From DASSJM01 sp036280655 (GTDB lineage: Bacteria; Actinomycetota; UBA4738; HRBIN12): DNA of 64,000 bases. How positions within the stretch are numbered: the stretch's first letter is position 1; each line of letters starts with the position of its first letter. The stretch is from contig DASUQI010000059.1 in assembly GCA_036280655.1 (NCBI GenBank), positions 34,341-98,340 on the forward strand, given 5' to 3'. Of this stretch, positions 33,731-42,806 are shown one piece after another. The notes beneath the pieces were generated by a model. It was not told where the DNA came from and made no database searches. It saw only the letters and a program-made list of their open reading frames with translations. Made by a program: the position numbers and the translations under genes.

Positions 33731-34300
33731 ATGCCGAAGCGCTGCGAGTGGGCCCCGCTCGACCAGCCCCTCTACCTCGCCTACCACGATGAGGAGTGGG
33801 GGGTTCCCGTCCACGACGACGTCCGGCTGTTCGAGATGCTCACGCTCGAGGGAGCCCAGGCCGGACTGGCCTGGTCCACGATCCTGAACAAGCGCGAGGG
33901 CTATCGGCGGGCGTTCGCCCGGTTCGAGCCGGCCAAGGTGGCGCGCTTCACGCCGGCCAAGGTCGAACGCCTGCTCGAGGATCAGGGGATCGTCCGGAAC
34001 CGGCTGAAGGTCGAGTCGGCCGTGAACAACGCCGCCCGCGTGGTCGAGGTGCAGCGAGACGAGGGCTCGCTCGACGCCTACCTGTGGTCGTTCGTCGGCG
34101 AGCCGATCGTGGGCCGGTTCCGCGCGCTCGGCGACATCCCAGCCGAGACGGCCGAGTCCAAGGCGATGAGCAAGGACCTCAAGAAGCGAGGGTTCCGGTT
34201 CGTCGGCCCGACGGTCTGCTACGCGTTCATGCAGGCGTGCGGGCTCGTGCAGGACCACGTAACAGGATGCTTCCGTTACCGGGAACTCGACGGGACGTAA
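33731..34300 (+). CDS. tag: DNA-3-methyladenine glycosylase I
   Basis: Base-excision repair glycosylase removing 3-methyladenine from DNA, 189 residues. Zinc-binding residues of the Tag family are present: C5 in KRCEW, H19 in YHDEEWG, and H176 and C180 in QDHVTGCFRY. EMLTLEGAQAGLAWSTILNKR and FVGPTVCYAFMQACGLV are the conserved core. The ATG at 33731 lies eight bases after TAGCGT. The overlapping TAGCAT on the other strand serves the divergent LysA-like gene. The frame is open for 300 bases upstream without family similarity, so the later ATG is right. Confidence 0.93.
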   Translation: MPKRCEWAPLDQPLYLAYHDEEWGVPVHDDVRLFEMLTLEGAQAGLAWSTILNKREGYRRAFARFEPAKVARFTPAKVERLLEDQGIVRNRLKVESAVNNAARVVEVQRDEGSLDAYLWSFVGEPIVGRFRALGDIPAETAESKAMSKDLKKRGFRFVGPTVCYAFMQACGLVQDHVTGCFRYRELDGT

Positions 34301-34525
34301 CCACCGACGAATCAGGCCCGAGCTCGCGCGACCGGTCCGTCTCGCATGCCGCCGGCCTCCCGTGCCTGACTGCTCTCCGGTCTGAGCGTCCCCTTCAGCA
34401 CCTCCGGTGCGTAGGAGGAACTGCTCGCAGCCCAGCCGCCGGAAGATCTGGGGTGAGCCGCCGTAACTCCCGACCCCCAAGCGGCGTTCTCTAGGAGGGG
34501 AACGTCTGGAGGACAAGGCCGGGTC
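34301..34525 (+). other. Non-coding leader of the RTX-repeat gene
   Basis: A 225-base gap between tag and the RTX gene with no coding signal. Its last 100 bases can form competing stems: GCCGC (in GGGTGAGCCGCC) with GCGGC (in AAGCGGCG), or TGGGG with CCCCA nearby. GGAGGAC about 12 bases before the ATG is the ribosome site. The layout hints at a structured leader, but it does not match a riboswitch class that I can recognise. Confidence 0.3.
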
Positions 34526-34903
34526 ATGGGGGGAAACGCCGTGCGGGAGCGGGCCGCGAGGCGCGCCGTCTCGATCGCCGCGCTCGTCGCGGCGGGGCTG
34601 CTCGTGTTCGCGACGCCGACCGGCGCGATGACGAGGGATATCGACGGAACCGCCGGGGCCGACCACCTCACCGGGACCCCCACGTCCGACCTCATCTTCG
34701 GGCTGGAGGGCTCCGACGTGCTGCGCGGAAGGGCCGGCGACGATCGACTGGTCGGGGGACCGGGGGACGACCTGCTGAAGGGCGGACCGGGCCGGGATTC
34801 CTACGTCTGCGGCACCGGCTTCGACGTGGTCGTCTCCGACTTCTCCCGCCATCCCGACGAGAACGCCGGCGCCGGCTGTGAGACCGTCGTCTTCGAGGAG
34901 TAG
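34526..34903 (+). CDS. Small secreted protein with RTX-type calcium-binding repeats
   Basis: A 125-residue exported protein. The signal peptide has a basic start (RERAARRA), then VSIAALVAAGLLVFATPTGA. The mature part has consecutive hemolysin-type nonapeptide repeats: GTAGADHLTG, GLEGSDVLRG, GRAGDDRLVG, GPGDDLLKGG and GPGRDSYVCG. These fold as a calcium-binding beta-roll. Two cysteines (VCGTGF and GCETVVF) probably form a disulfide closing the domain. Partner and role are unknown. An alternative GTG start lies four codons downstream. Confidence 0.8.
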   Translation: MGGNAVRERAARRAVSIAALVAAGLLVFATPTGAMTRDIDGTAGADHLTGTPTSDLIFGLEGSDVLRGRAGDDRLVGGPGDDLLKGGPGRDSYVCGTGFDVVVSDFSRHPDENAGAGCETVVFEE

Positions 34904-34945
34904 CCGCTCGCGAGGATCGGTGATCCGCGTCGGTATCCTCCACCC

Positions 34946-36001
34946 GTGGTCTTCGACGAGCCCGTGCGAGGGTCCTTCGCCTATCTCGAGCAGCCCGGGC
35001 TGTTCTCGCTTCCGCCCGTCGATCAGCTTCGCCTGTTCATCGACACACGACTTCCCGCTCCGCCCCTGACGCATCTGGCCGGCCTGATCATCGAAGACGT
35101 CTCCGAGGGTGCCTCGAGCTGGTCGATCCCCGCGAGCCCGTGGTGGGCGACGGCCGCCGGCGTCTTCGGGGGCGGCACGCTCGCCTTCGTCGCGGACGCG
35201 GCGCTCGCCGGAGCGGTGTTCACCAGGCTGACGAGCGGCACGATGCTTGCCTCCTCCGACCTTTCCATGAATTTCCTCGAACCGGCCTGGCCGTCGAGCG
35301 AACGCCTCGTCGCGAGGGGGACCGTCATCGACGTCGGCCGTCGGCAGGGTCTGTCCGAGGCTCGTGTCGAGGACGATCGGGGGACGCTCCTCGCGCATGC
35401 GACCTCTCGGTGCGTGCTCCAGCCGCTTCCGTTCGAGCCGCCGGAGGCCCCCGAGGTTCTTCCGCCCGTCGACGCGCGCTCGGATCCGACACCCGACCCC
35501 TACCTCAGGCCCGTGGAGGGCGAGGTCGTCTCCCAGGGAGTCTGGGACGAGATGACGGGGCTCGACCTCGTCCAGCTCTGGCAGAAGGGCGAACGCGCCC
35601 CGGCGCCGAGCTGTTCCCTGCTCGGCCTCGGGTTCTCGGATGCCGCCGAGGCGAGCGTGACGCTCTCGATGCCCGCCTCGCCGTGGTTCTGCTCCGCCTT
35701 CGGCACCTTCTACGGCGGCGCCCTATCGGCCCTGGCCGACGCCGCGATCAACGCCGCGGTGATGACGACCCTCCCGCCGGCGAGCTCGTTCGCCACGCTC
35801 GACCTGAAGATGAATTTCCTCCGACCGGTCATGCCCGACGGGCGCGATCTCGTCGCGCGGGCCACCGTCGAGCAGCGGGGCCGAACGATCGCCGTCTCGA
35901 CCGCCCGCATCGACGACGCCGACGGGAAACGCATCGCGATGGCGACCGGGAGCGCGATGATCTCCGAGGGCCGCCCCTGGCCGAACCCGACCGGCAACTA
36001 G
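34946..36001 (+). CDS. Double hotdog (PaaI-like) thioesterase
   Basis: A 351-residue protein with two fused hotdog domains of the PaaI type, which hydrolyse acyl-CoA thioesters. The first carries SPWWATAAGVFGGGTLAFVADAAL and SSDLSMNFLEPAW. The second carries SPWFCSAFGTFYGGALSALADAAI and TLDLKMNFLRPVM. In each, GG.L..LADAA is the helix-start motif and LxMNFLxP the next strand. The internal repeat shows gene duplication and fusion, so one polypeptide may form the equivalent of a dimer. The GTG start is six bases after TATCCT, leaderless. The acyl substrate is unknown. Confidence 0.85.
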   Translation: MVFDEPVRGSFAYLEQPGLFSLPPVDQLRLFIDTRLPAPPLTHLAGLIIEDVSEGASSWSIPASPWWATAAGVFGGGTLAFVADAALAGAVFTRLTSGTMLASSDLSMNFLEPAWPSSERLVARGTVIDVGRRQGLSEARVEDDRGTLLAHATSRCVLQPLPFEPPEAPEVLPPVDARSDPTPDPYLRPVEGEVVSQGVWDEMTGLDLVQLWQKGERAPAPSCSLLGLGFSDAAEASVTLSMPASPWFCSAFGTFYGGALSALADAAINAAVMTTLPPASSFATLDLKMNFLRPVMPDGRDLVARATVEQRGRTIAVSTARIDDADGKRIAMATGSAMISEGRPWPNPTGN

Positions 36002-36027
36002 GTCTCGTTCGGTCGGCCCTCGCAGCG

Positions 36028-36537
36028 CTACGTGGGTGGGAACGTTTCGTCGACACTGCCGGTCTGCTCCCCGAATTCCCAGAGGTCGATCAGCGGCGGC
36101 TCGACGCCGATCGTCGTCAGGACGGTGCAGATCTGGCTCCGATGGTCGGTCCCGTGTTGCAGCGCCTGCGCGAGCCGGATGTCGTACGGCGCCTGCGTCT
36201 GCGACCCGTCGTCCCACGTCCTGACGAGCACCTCGCTCGGATCGACGCCCCCCGTCAGGAGCTCGGACCAGCCCTTGCCGTCGCGCTCCATCACCGCCCT
36301 CAGCTCGCCGAGGTCCATGTGCTCCTCGTCGATGTTGGGGACGCGTTCGCGGCTCATCACGAACAGGTAGGAGGCGTCCGCCCCGACGAGGTGGCGGATC
36401 GTGTCGAGGATCGAGCCGTAGGTGCCGGGCGACGAGGCGGTGAGCTGTTCGGGGCTCAGCTTGTCGCACGCATCCAGTATCCGAAGGGTCGCCCACACAT
36501 GGTGGGCGAACGCCTCGTCCAGCAGGGTCTTGGGCAT
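36028..36537 (-). CDS. DinB-family protein
   Basis: Four-helix-bundle metalloprotein of 169 residues of the DinB/YfiT type. The three metal-binding histidines are H49 in ILDTIRHLVGAD and H128 and H132 in LQHGTDHRSQI. Other conserved pieces are HHVWATLRILDAC at the start and PLIDLWEFGEQTG near the end. Family members include mycothiol- or bacillithiol-dependent transferases, and mycothiol is the actinobacterial thiol, but no thiol specificity is visible. It is convergent with the thioesterase gene. Confidence 0.85.
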   Translation of the reverse strand: MPKTLLDEAFAHHVWATLRILDACDKLSPEQLTASSPGTYGSILDTIRHLVGADASYLFVMSRERVPNIDEEHMDLGELRAVMERDGKGWSELLTGGVDPSEVLVRTWDDGSQTQAPYDIRLAQALQHGTDHRSQICTVLTTIGVEPPLIDLWEFGEQTGSVDETFPPT

Positions 36538-36598
36538 CGGCTGGGGACCGTATCAGGTAGCTACCGAGGGGGCCCCCTCGGCTCGTAGACTCCGCGCG

Positions 36599-37747
36599 AT
36601 GGCCACCTACGACGTCGCCGTGATCGGCGCGGGGGTGCACGGCGCGAGCGTCGCGTTCCACCTCGCGAGTCGCGGCGTCCGGACCGCGGTCGTCGAGAAG
36701 ACGTCGCCGGCCGGAGGACCGACCGGCCGATCGAGCGCGATCTGCCGGGCCTACTACACGAATGCCTTCCTCGCCGCGGTCGCCCGCGACTCGATCGCGA
36801 TGTTCCGCGACTTCGAGGAGCACACCGGGCGCGACGCCGGGTTCCGCCAGACCGGCCTGCTCGTCCTGCATCCGGCCGGGGACGAGGCGACCGTCCGCGA
36901 GGTCGTGCCGCGGCTGAACGAGCAGGGCGTCCCCACCGATCTGCTCGAGCCGCAGCAGGTCGTCGCCGAGTGGCCGGACTTCGATCTCGACGGGATCGCG
37001 GTGGCGGCGTTCGAGCGCGACGCCGGACACGCCGACCCGGTGCTCACGACCCAGGGGCTGTTCGACCGGGCGCGCGAGCTGGGCGCCGACGCGCTCCTCG
37101 ACCGCCAGGTCACCGGGATCGAGCGCGACGGCGACGGTTGGACGATCCGGACGAGTGACGCGTCGATCGCCGCCGATCGCGTCCTGATCGCCGGCGGGCC
37201 CTGGACTCGGCCGCTGGCGGCGATGGTCGGCGCCGACCTGCCCCTCACGGTCGAACGCCACATCGTCGCGACCTTCGCGTGGGGCGGCGACGTCCGCGCA
37301 CCCGCCCACGGCGACCTGCCGAACGGCTACTACTTCCGCCCAGAGGGCGAGGAGCTGTTCCTCGTCGGGCCGCTCCACCCCGAGCCCACCGTCGACCCCG
37401 ACGACTTCGACGAGCGGGTCGGGAGCGACGAGGCCGAACGCCTCGGCGCGCGGGTCGTGCGGCGCGTCCCGGCGCTGCAGCACGCGACCTCGAGGGGCGG
37501 CTGGGCGAGCCTGTACGACGTCTCGCCCGACTGGCAGCCCGTGATCGGCGAGATCGCGCCGGGGGTGTTCGTCGATGCGGGGACGAGCGGCCACGGGTTC
37601 AAGCTCGCGCCGGCGCTCGGACGCCACCTCGCGGACCTCGTGATGGGCGGCGACGTCGACCCGGGGCTCGAGCAGTTCCACCCCCGCCGGTTCGAGCTCG
37701 CGACGGCGCTCGACGCCGGCTACGGGGACGCGCGGATCCTGGGCTGA
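36599..37747 (+). CDS. FAD-dependent amine oxidoreductase (DAO/sarcosine oxidase family)
   Basis: Flavoprotein of 382 residues with the dinucleotide fold at the start (VAVIGAGVHGASVAFHLASRG). The DAO-family end pattern is YDVSPDWQPVIGEIAPGVFVDAGTSGHGFKLAPALG. SSAICRAYYTNAFLAAVARDS and RHIVATFAWGG lie between. Related enzymes oxidise sarcosine, glycine, proline-like amino acids or dimethylglycine, releasing an aldehyde or imine and usually H2O2. The GTG/ATG ambiguity is settled by TAGACT seven bases before the ATG at 36599, a leaderless start. The true substrate is not visible. Confidence 0.82.
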   Translation: MATYDVAVIGAGVHGASVAFHLASRGVRTAVVEKTSPAGGPTGRSSAICRAYYTNAFLAAVARDSIAMFRDFEEHTGRDAGFRQTGLLVLHPAGDEATVREVVPRLNEQGVPTDLLEPQQVVAEWPDFDLDGIAVAAFERDAGHADPVLTTQGLFDRARELGADALLDRQVTGIERDGDGWTIRTSDASIAADRVLIAGGPWTRPLAAMVGADLPLTVERHIVATFAWGGDVRAPAHGDLPNGYYFRPEGEELFLVGPLHPEPTVDPDDFDERVGSDEAERLGARVVRRVPALQHATSRGGWASLYDVSPDWQPVIGEIAPGVFVDAGTSGHGFKLAPALGRHLADLVMGGDVDPGLEQFHPRRFELATALDAGYGDARILG

Positions 37748-37911
37748 GCGGACGCCGCTCGGCGGCGCAGGCTCGGGGAGATCGTCCGTTCACCGCGGAC
37801 GGTGAGCGGTCCTTCCAGTGTCACTGTACGGCACGCCCCGGGGCTTGCGGCAACCGGGGGGTCGTGCCGCATGATGGCCGGCTCGAACTCGACCACGACA
37901 GGAGTCATGGC

Positions 37912-39375
37912 ATGACCGAGCACGCGGTGGTGATCGCGGGCGGGGGTCCGACGGGGATGATGCTGGCGGCCGAGCTCACGCTGGCCAACGTCGACGTCGC
38001 GATCGTCGAGCCGCGCGATCGGCGAGACCTCGACAGCTCCCGAGCCGGCGGGCTCCACGCGCGCACGATCGAGGTCTTCGACCAGCGGGGGATCGCCGAC
38101 CGGTTCCTCTCGGAGGGACAGGAGGCCCAGGTCGTGGCCTTCGGCGGGACCGCCCTCGACATCGGCGACTTCCCCACCCGGCACCCGTACGGGCTCGCCC
38201 TGTGGCAGAAACACATCGAGCGCATCATGGCCGGTTGGGTCGACGAGTTGGAGGTGCCGATCAACCTCGGACGCGAGGTGACCGGGTTCGCGCAGGACGA
38301 TGCCGGCGTCGACGTGACCCTGACCGACGGCCGATCGCTGCGGGCGACCTACCTGGTCGGGTGCGACGGCGGACGCAGCCTGGTCCGCAAAAGGGCCGGC
38401 ATCGCGTTCCCCGGATCGGATCCGACGATCAGCTGGATGATCGCCGAGGTCCAGACGTCCGAGGAGCCCGAATGGGGCTTCAAGCACGACGCTCTCGGCA
38501 CCCACGCGATCGGCAAGCGGGAGGACGGCGGAGCCGGAATCGTGTTGACCGAGCGGCAGGTCGGAGCGGCCGACCAACCGACCCTTGGCGACCTCAAAGA
38601 GGCGCTCATCGGGATCTACGGGACCGACTTCGGCGTGCACGATCCCAGCTGGATCTCCCGGTTCACCGACATGACCCGCCAGGCCGAGACGTACCGCGAG
38701 CGACGGGTCCTGCTCGCCGGCGACGCCGCACACATCCATCCACCGCTCGGTGGTCAGGGCCTCCAGATCGGCGTCCAGGACGCGGTGAACCTCGGATGGA
38801 AGCTGGCCCAGGTGATCAAGGGGACGTCGGCCGAACCCCTCTTGGACACCTACCAGGCCGAACGCCACCCGGTCGCCGCCCGCGTGCTGAAGAACACGAT
38901 GGCCCAGGTCGCGTTGCGCCGAACGGACGATCGCACCAAGGCCCTGGGCGAGTACGTGTCGCAGCTCCTCGGCATGGACGAACCCCGCAGGGCCTTGGCC
39001 GCCGAGATGTCGGGTCTAGGCGTCCGTTACGACCTCGGCGAGGGGCACCCGCTCCTCGGGCGGCGCATGCCGGATCTGGACCTGATCACCACCGACGGCC
39101 AGCTGCGCGTCTACACCCTGCTGCACGATGCGCATCCGGTGCTGCTCAGCCTCGGCGAGCCAGGCCGGTTCGACATCGCGCCGTGGGCAGATCGGGTTCG
39201 GCTGGTCGACGCCGCGTACGACGGACCATGGGAGCTTCCGGCGATCGGGAAGGTCCCCGCTCCGGACGCGGTCGTGATCCGGCCCGACGGCTACGTGGCG
39301 TGGGTGGGAGACGGAACCAACGAGGGGCTCGCCGACGCGCTCACCACGTGGTTCGGACCGCCTGCCGCCGCGTAG
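37912..39375 (+). CDS. FAD-dependent aromatic monooxygenase (PheA/TfdB/MhpA type)
   Basis: Class A flavin monooxygenase of 487 residues. GxGxxG motif AVVIAGGGPTGMMLAAEL at the N-terminus, DG motif YLVGCDGGRSLVRKRAGI, and GD motif VLLAGDAAHIHPPLGGQGLQ with GVQDAVNLGWKLA. A thioredoxin-like C-terminal domain follows (residues 380-487, HPLLGRRMPDLDL). It hydroxylates phenolic or polyketide aromatic rings using NAD(P)H and O2. Similarity in layout to anthracycline hydroxylases suggests polyketide-like substrates, but no biosynthetic cluster is present. AGGAG lies about 7-12 bases before the ATG. Confidence 0.87.
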   Translation: MTEHAVVIAGGGPTGMMLAAELTLANVDVAIVEPRDRRDLDSSRAGGLHARTIEVFDQRGIADRFLSEGQEAQVVAFGGTALDIGDFPTRHPYGLALWQKHIERIMAGWVDELEVPINLGREVTGFAQDDAGVDVTLTDGRSLRATYLVGCDGGRSLVRKRAGIAFPGSDPTISWMIAEVQTSEEPEWGFKHDALGTHAIGKREDGGAGIVLTERQVGAADQPTLGDLKEALIGIYGTDFGVHDPSWISRFTDMTRQAETYRERRVLLAGDAAHIHPPLGGQGLQIGVQDAVNLGWKLAQVIKGTSAEPLLDTYQAERHPVAARVLKNTMAQVALRRTDDRTKALGEYVSQLLGMDEPRRALAAEMSGLGVRYDLGEGHPLLGRRMPDLDLITTDGQLRVYTLLHDAHPVLLSLGEPGRFDIAPWADRVRLVDAAYDGPWELPAIGKVPAPDAVVIRPDGYVAWVGDGTNEGLADALTTWFGPPAAA

Positions 39376-39381
39376 CGACAG

Positions 39382-40308
39382 CTAGCCGGGGCGCGAGAAC
39401 AGGTTGCGCAGCGCGAGCAGCGAGTTCTCGACAGGCTTCTCCGCGATCCGGCGCATGAACCACGGGTACCAGTTCGAGCCGTAGGAGATCAGCGACCGGG
39501 TCTCGTACCCTTCGCCCCGCATCCGCAGGACGTCGCCCTGGCGGATCCCGAAGAGCGTGTGGATCTCGAACCCGTCGCGGCCGCGGACGTCGGCCTCGAT
39601 CTGCTTCACGACCGCGACGTCGTGCGTCCCGAGCGCGAGCCGGCCGACCGGGCCCTTGCGGGCGAGGATCAGGAGCGCGAGCCGCCGGAACGCCTCGTCG
39701 ATCACCTCTCGCGAGCCGAACGCGATCTCGCGCGGTTCCCGGTACGCCCCCTTCACGAGCCGGATCGTCGGGTCGAGCGGCATGAGCGAGTCGACGTCGT
39801 CGGCGGTGCGCTTGAGGTACGCCTGGAGGCACACGCCGACGTTCGGATGGCCGGCGCGGAGCTTGCGGTAGAGCTCGACCGTCGGCTCGACGTAGACGTG
39901 CGACTCCATGTCGAGCCAGAGCCAGTTGCCGTGGTCGGCGGCGACGCCCGCGAGCTCGTCGAGCCGGGTGAACGTGGAGGCCGGGTCGAGATCGAGCCCG
40001 AGATGCGACGGCTTGACCGAGATCTCGGTCTGGAGCCCCGCATCCGCGATCCGCTGGTAGGCGGCGCGGTAGTGGTCGGCCACGCCGCTCGCATCCGTAA
40101 GATCGGTCACGTTCTCGCCGAGGTACGTGAACATCGTCGGCTGTCCCCGCTCGCGCAGGCCGATCGCCGCCCCGATCGCGTCGTCGAGCGTCTCCCCCGG
40201 CATGAAGCGGGCAACGCTCCGCCGGACCCACCGGTACCGAGGGAGGTGTTCGCGGAGCCACCGGTTGTCGACCGCCCACAGGGCGAGGCTTCGCGCGAGG
40301 CCCATCAC
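39382..40308 (-). CDS. putA: Proline dehydrogenase
   Basis: Monofunctional flavin-dependent proline dehydrogenase, 308 residues, oxidising L-proline to pyrroline-5-carboxylate and reducing quinone. Conserved barrel segments are FTYLGENVTDL, TEISVKPSHLGLDLDP, NWLWLDMESHVYVE, VCLQAYLKRT, IRLVKGAYREP and GTHDVAVV. The proline-binding end YGSNWYPWFMRRIAEKP carries paired arginines. TACGCT lies seven bases before the ATG, suggesting leaderless transcription. No P5C dehydrogenase is adjacent. MmsA at 30982 is a relative, but not a substitute. Confidence 0.93.
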   Translation of the reverse strand: MMGLARSLALWAVDNRWLREHLPRYRWVRRSVARFMPGETLDDAIGAAIGLRERGQPTMFTYLGENVTDLTDASGVADHYRAAYQRIADAGLQTEISVKPSHLGLDLDPASTFTRLDELAGVAADHGNWLWLDMESHVYVEPTVELYRKLRAGHPNVGVCLQAYLKRTADDVDSLMPLDPTIRLVKGAYREPREIAFGSREVIDEAFRRLALLILARKGPVGRLALGTHDVAVVKQIEADVRGRDGFEIHTLFGIRQGDVLRMRGEGYETRSLISYGSNWYPWFMRRIAEKPVENSLLALRNLFSRPG

Positions 40309-40332
40309 CGGGAGCGTAGCGCGGGAGCGGAG

Positions 40333-41319
40333 TTACAGCAGGTCGTTGTCGGTCAGGAATCCCCTGGCCACGGTCGCCACGTCCCGGCCGTCGATCACGA
40401 TCTGTCCCACGAGGCCGGTCAGCGTCTCGTTCGCCAGACTGGCGCTCACCGCGTCGAGCAGCCCCCGGATCTCGTCGTTCAGCTTCCCGGACCGGATCAC
40501 GGGCGTGATGTTCTCCGCATCCTGGAGCTGTCGGTCGTCCACGAGCGGGACGAAGCCTCGCTCGCTGATGCGTGGATCGGTGGAGAACATCAGGGCGACC
40601 TGCACGTCGTTGTTCGTGAGCGCGGCCACCGTGAGCGGCCCCCCGATGTCGGTCGGCTGGAAGTCGTTGAAGACGATCCCGTAGACGTCTTTCAGCCCGG
40701 GAAGGCAGAAGGCCCGCTGCGGGCACTCCGCCGGCGCGCCCAGGGTCAATTCCCCTGCCACGGGAGCGAGGGAGCTCATCGTCGTCAGGTCGTATCGATC
40801 GGCGGTCTCCGCGTTCGCCACGAACTGGTTGGTGTCCTCCGCCGGCGACGGCGTGAGCAGCGTGATGTCTCGGGATCGGAGCAGGTCGCCGAGCTGCCCG
40901 GCGACGACGGCCGGATCCTCCGAGGCCTCCGCGTTCCGGTCCATGAAGAGCAGCAGCGACGAGAGGTACTCCGGCTTCACGTCGATCCGGCCGGACTCCA
41001 GGGCGTTCTGGGAGCTCTCTCGCGACCGGAGATCCAGCTCTCGCCGGACGGCGTACCCGGCATGCTCGAGCACCTGGGCATACATCTCCGCCACGAGCTG
41101 GTTCTCGGCGAAGGCGCCCGAGACCCCGACGACGATCGTGTCCCCCGCCCGGGTGGGCGGCTCAGCTGTCGAGCCCAGGCCGAGCGCGTCGCACGCCACC
41201 AACCCGGAACAGGTCACGACGACGACCGTCACACGCATCAGGTGACGGCGGGTGCGCTCGATCCATGAGCCCACGACGAGGTGGCGGGCGCCGAGGCCGT
41301 CTCGTACCTTCGTGTGCAT
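40333..41319 (-). CDS. Glycine betaine/choline-type ABC substrate-binding lipoprotein (OpuAC-like)
   Basis: Periplasmic-binding-type protein of up to 328 residues. A hydrophobic stretch VTVVVVTCSGLVAC ends in a lipobox, so the mature protein is probably anchored by its cysteine (residue 43 from this start). The body has the OpuAC pattern: FAENQLVAEMYAQVLEHAGY, SLLLFMDRNAE, MFSTDPRISERGFVPLVDD and the closing LTGLVGQIVIDGRDVATVARGFL. It would capture betaine, choline or a related osmolyte. No permease or ATPase is nearby. The start shown overlaps the cyclase stop (TGATG). A later GTG (41274) or ATG (41238) gives a more normal signal length. Confidence 0.78.
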   Translation of the reverse strand: MHTKVRDGLGARHLVVGSWIERTRRHLMRVTVVVVTCSGLVACDALGLGSTAEPPTRAGDTIVVGVSGAFAENQLVAEMYAQVLEHAGYAVRRELDLRSRESSQNALESGRIDVKPEYLSSLLLFMDRNAEASEDPAVVAGQLGDLLRSRDITLLTPSPAEDTNQFVANAETADRYDLTTMSSLAPVAGELTLGAPAECPQRAFCLPGLKDVYGIVFNDFQPTDIGGPLTVAALTNNDVQVALMFSTDPRISERGFVPLVDDRQLQDAENITPVIRSGKLNDEIRGLLDAVSASLANETLTGLVGQIVIDGRDVATVARGFLTDNDLL

Positions 41320-42662
41320 CAGTCGTGACCGGTCGAAGCGGGCGACGCGACCGGAACGTCCGAGCGGCGCCCCAGCAGGAAGCGAACGGGCGTGGGCCCT
41401 TTCCCCTTCAGGTCCATCATCCGGGCGGGCGCGAAATCGTAGCGGTCGGCGACCTGTGCGGCCGTCGATTCCGAGACCAGGACGTGTCCGGCCTCGCCGT
41501 ACTCCTCCAGCCTGCTCGCGAGGTTCACGGTGTCGCCCCACAGGTCGTACGCGAACTTGCGGACCCCGACCACGCCGGCCACGGCAGGGCCGCTGGCGAC
41601 GCCGACCCGGACCACGATCGGGTCGCCGGACGGCCACCGGACGTCGCCCGCCTCGGCGAGCACGTCGAGCGCCATGGCGACGGCGGCTTCGGCGTGATCC
41701 TCGATCGGGGTCGGCGCGCCGGCGACGGCCATGTACGCGTCGCCGATGGTCTTGATCTTCTCGAGGCCGTGCCGATCTGCGATCGCGTCGAACGTCCGGA
41801 ACAGCTCATCCAATGAATCGGCGAACGCCTCCGGTGTGCTCCTCGCGGCCTGCCCCGTGGAGCCGACCGCGTCGGCGAACACCACGCTCACCTGGTCGAA
41901 TGCCTGCGCGATCCGTCCGCCGGGGGAGGTCTTGAGCTTCTCGACGATCGCCTGCGGGAGGATGTTCAACAACAGACCGTCGGACCGGGCCCGTTCCTGA
42001 TCGAGCTGGCGTTCACGGAGGAACAGGTCTCGGGTGAACCGCTCCGTCCGGTAGGCGGCCAGAAGCCCGAGGATGCCGAACGAGACGAGGTAGAGCGTCG
42101 CCAGCACCAGGCTGAGCGGAAGGATGTACGCGGCGGTCAGGGCATACGGCAGATACGCGGCGATGCCGACGACCGTGACCAGCACGACGAAGACGAACCG
42201 GAGCCGCAGCAGCGCGTAGGTGAACGCCGTGATGAGGATGACCCCGACGTAGCCGTACTCGGCGGGCAAGGTGAGCACCCTCGACACGTAGAAGACCCAC
42301 AGCAGGAGCGTCGCGATCGCGACGGCGACCGTGAACCACTCCCACATGCGCCGGAAGAATCGCGTGAACGTGAGCGCGAACCCGACGACCAGCATGGGGA
42401 TGAACACGCCGAACCGCATCACCGTGTCGAACCTCTGGTCGGAGAGCGCCAGCATCCGCGGATTCAGAAGCAGTCCCCACGCGACCCACAGGCCGATCCC
42501 AGCCAGGAAGGCGAACCGGATGTTGCCGAGGTTGTGCCGGAACTGGTCGGCGCGGAACGTGGATTCCAGGTAGGAGTCGCCGAACCGCAGCCGGAGGCGA
42601 CGAAGACCGGCCCGCCACGCCGGTCGTTCCGGCGTGGATCCGTCTCTGTCGATCGAGTCCAT
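41319..42662 (-). CDS. Membrane-bound class III adenylate cyclase
   Basis: A 447-residue cyclase making cAMP. About six membrane helices (residues 48-205) are followed by a coiled linker (RDLFLRERQLDQERARSDGLLLN, 211-233), whose NILPQAIVEKLK stretch is typical, and the catalytic domain. Metal-binding aspartates are D264 (VFADAVGST) and D308 (KTIGDAYMAV). Adenine-specifying K304 and D373 are present, as are transition-state N380 and R384 (DTVNLASRLEEYG), so it should be active. Its stop codon overlaps the start of the betaine-binding lipoprotein gene, suggesting that solute sensing and cAMP signalling are linked. Confidence 0.88.
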   Translation of the reverse strand: MDSIDRDGSTPERPAWRAGLRRLRLRFGDSYLESTFRADQFRHNLGNIRFAFLAGIGLWVAWGLLLNPRMLALSDQRFDTVMRFGVFIPMLVVGFALTFTRFFRRMWEWFTVAVAIATLLLWVFYVSRVLTLPAEYGYVGVILITAFTYALLRLRFVFVVLVTVVGIAAYLPYALTAAYILPLSLVLATLYLVSFGILGLLAAYRTERFTRDLFLRERQLDQERARSDGLLLNILPQAIVEKLKTSPGGRIAQAFDQVSVVFADAVGSTGQAARSTPEAFADSLDELFRTFDAIADRHGLEKIKTIGDAYMAVAGAPTPIEDHAEAAVAMALDVLAEAGDVRWPSGDPIVVRVGVASGPAVAGVVGVRKFAYDLWGDTVNLASRLEEYGEAGHVLVSESTAAQVADRYDFAPARMMDLKGKGPTPVRFLLGRRSDVPVASPASTGHD

Positions 42663-42806
42663 CACACCTCTTCGATATCTGAGGTCGCGGCCAGGCATCG
42701 TTGGACGCGCTCGCTCGCCCGAGCTCCCGCGGTCGCGCCCCCGAGGCCGGGACCCGCTCATCCCTGCAGGGCGAGCGTAACCCCCTGAACGTGCCCTTGA
42801 TGACCG

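Noticed and set aside
34301..34525. Possible ydaO-type c-di-AMP riboswitch upstream of the RTX gene
   Set aside because: A TGGGGTGAG and CCCGACCC resemble fragments of that class, but the conserved first domain and closing segment are missing, so I list only a structured leader.
36422..36598. Upstream extension of the DAO-family flavoprotein
   Set aside because: The in-frame sequence before 36599 is antisense to the DinB gene and lacks family similarity. The GxGxxG fold starts right after the ATG at 36599.
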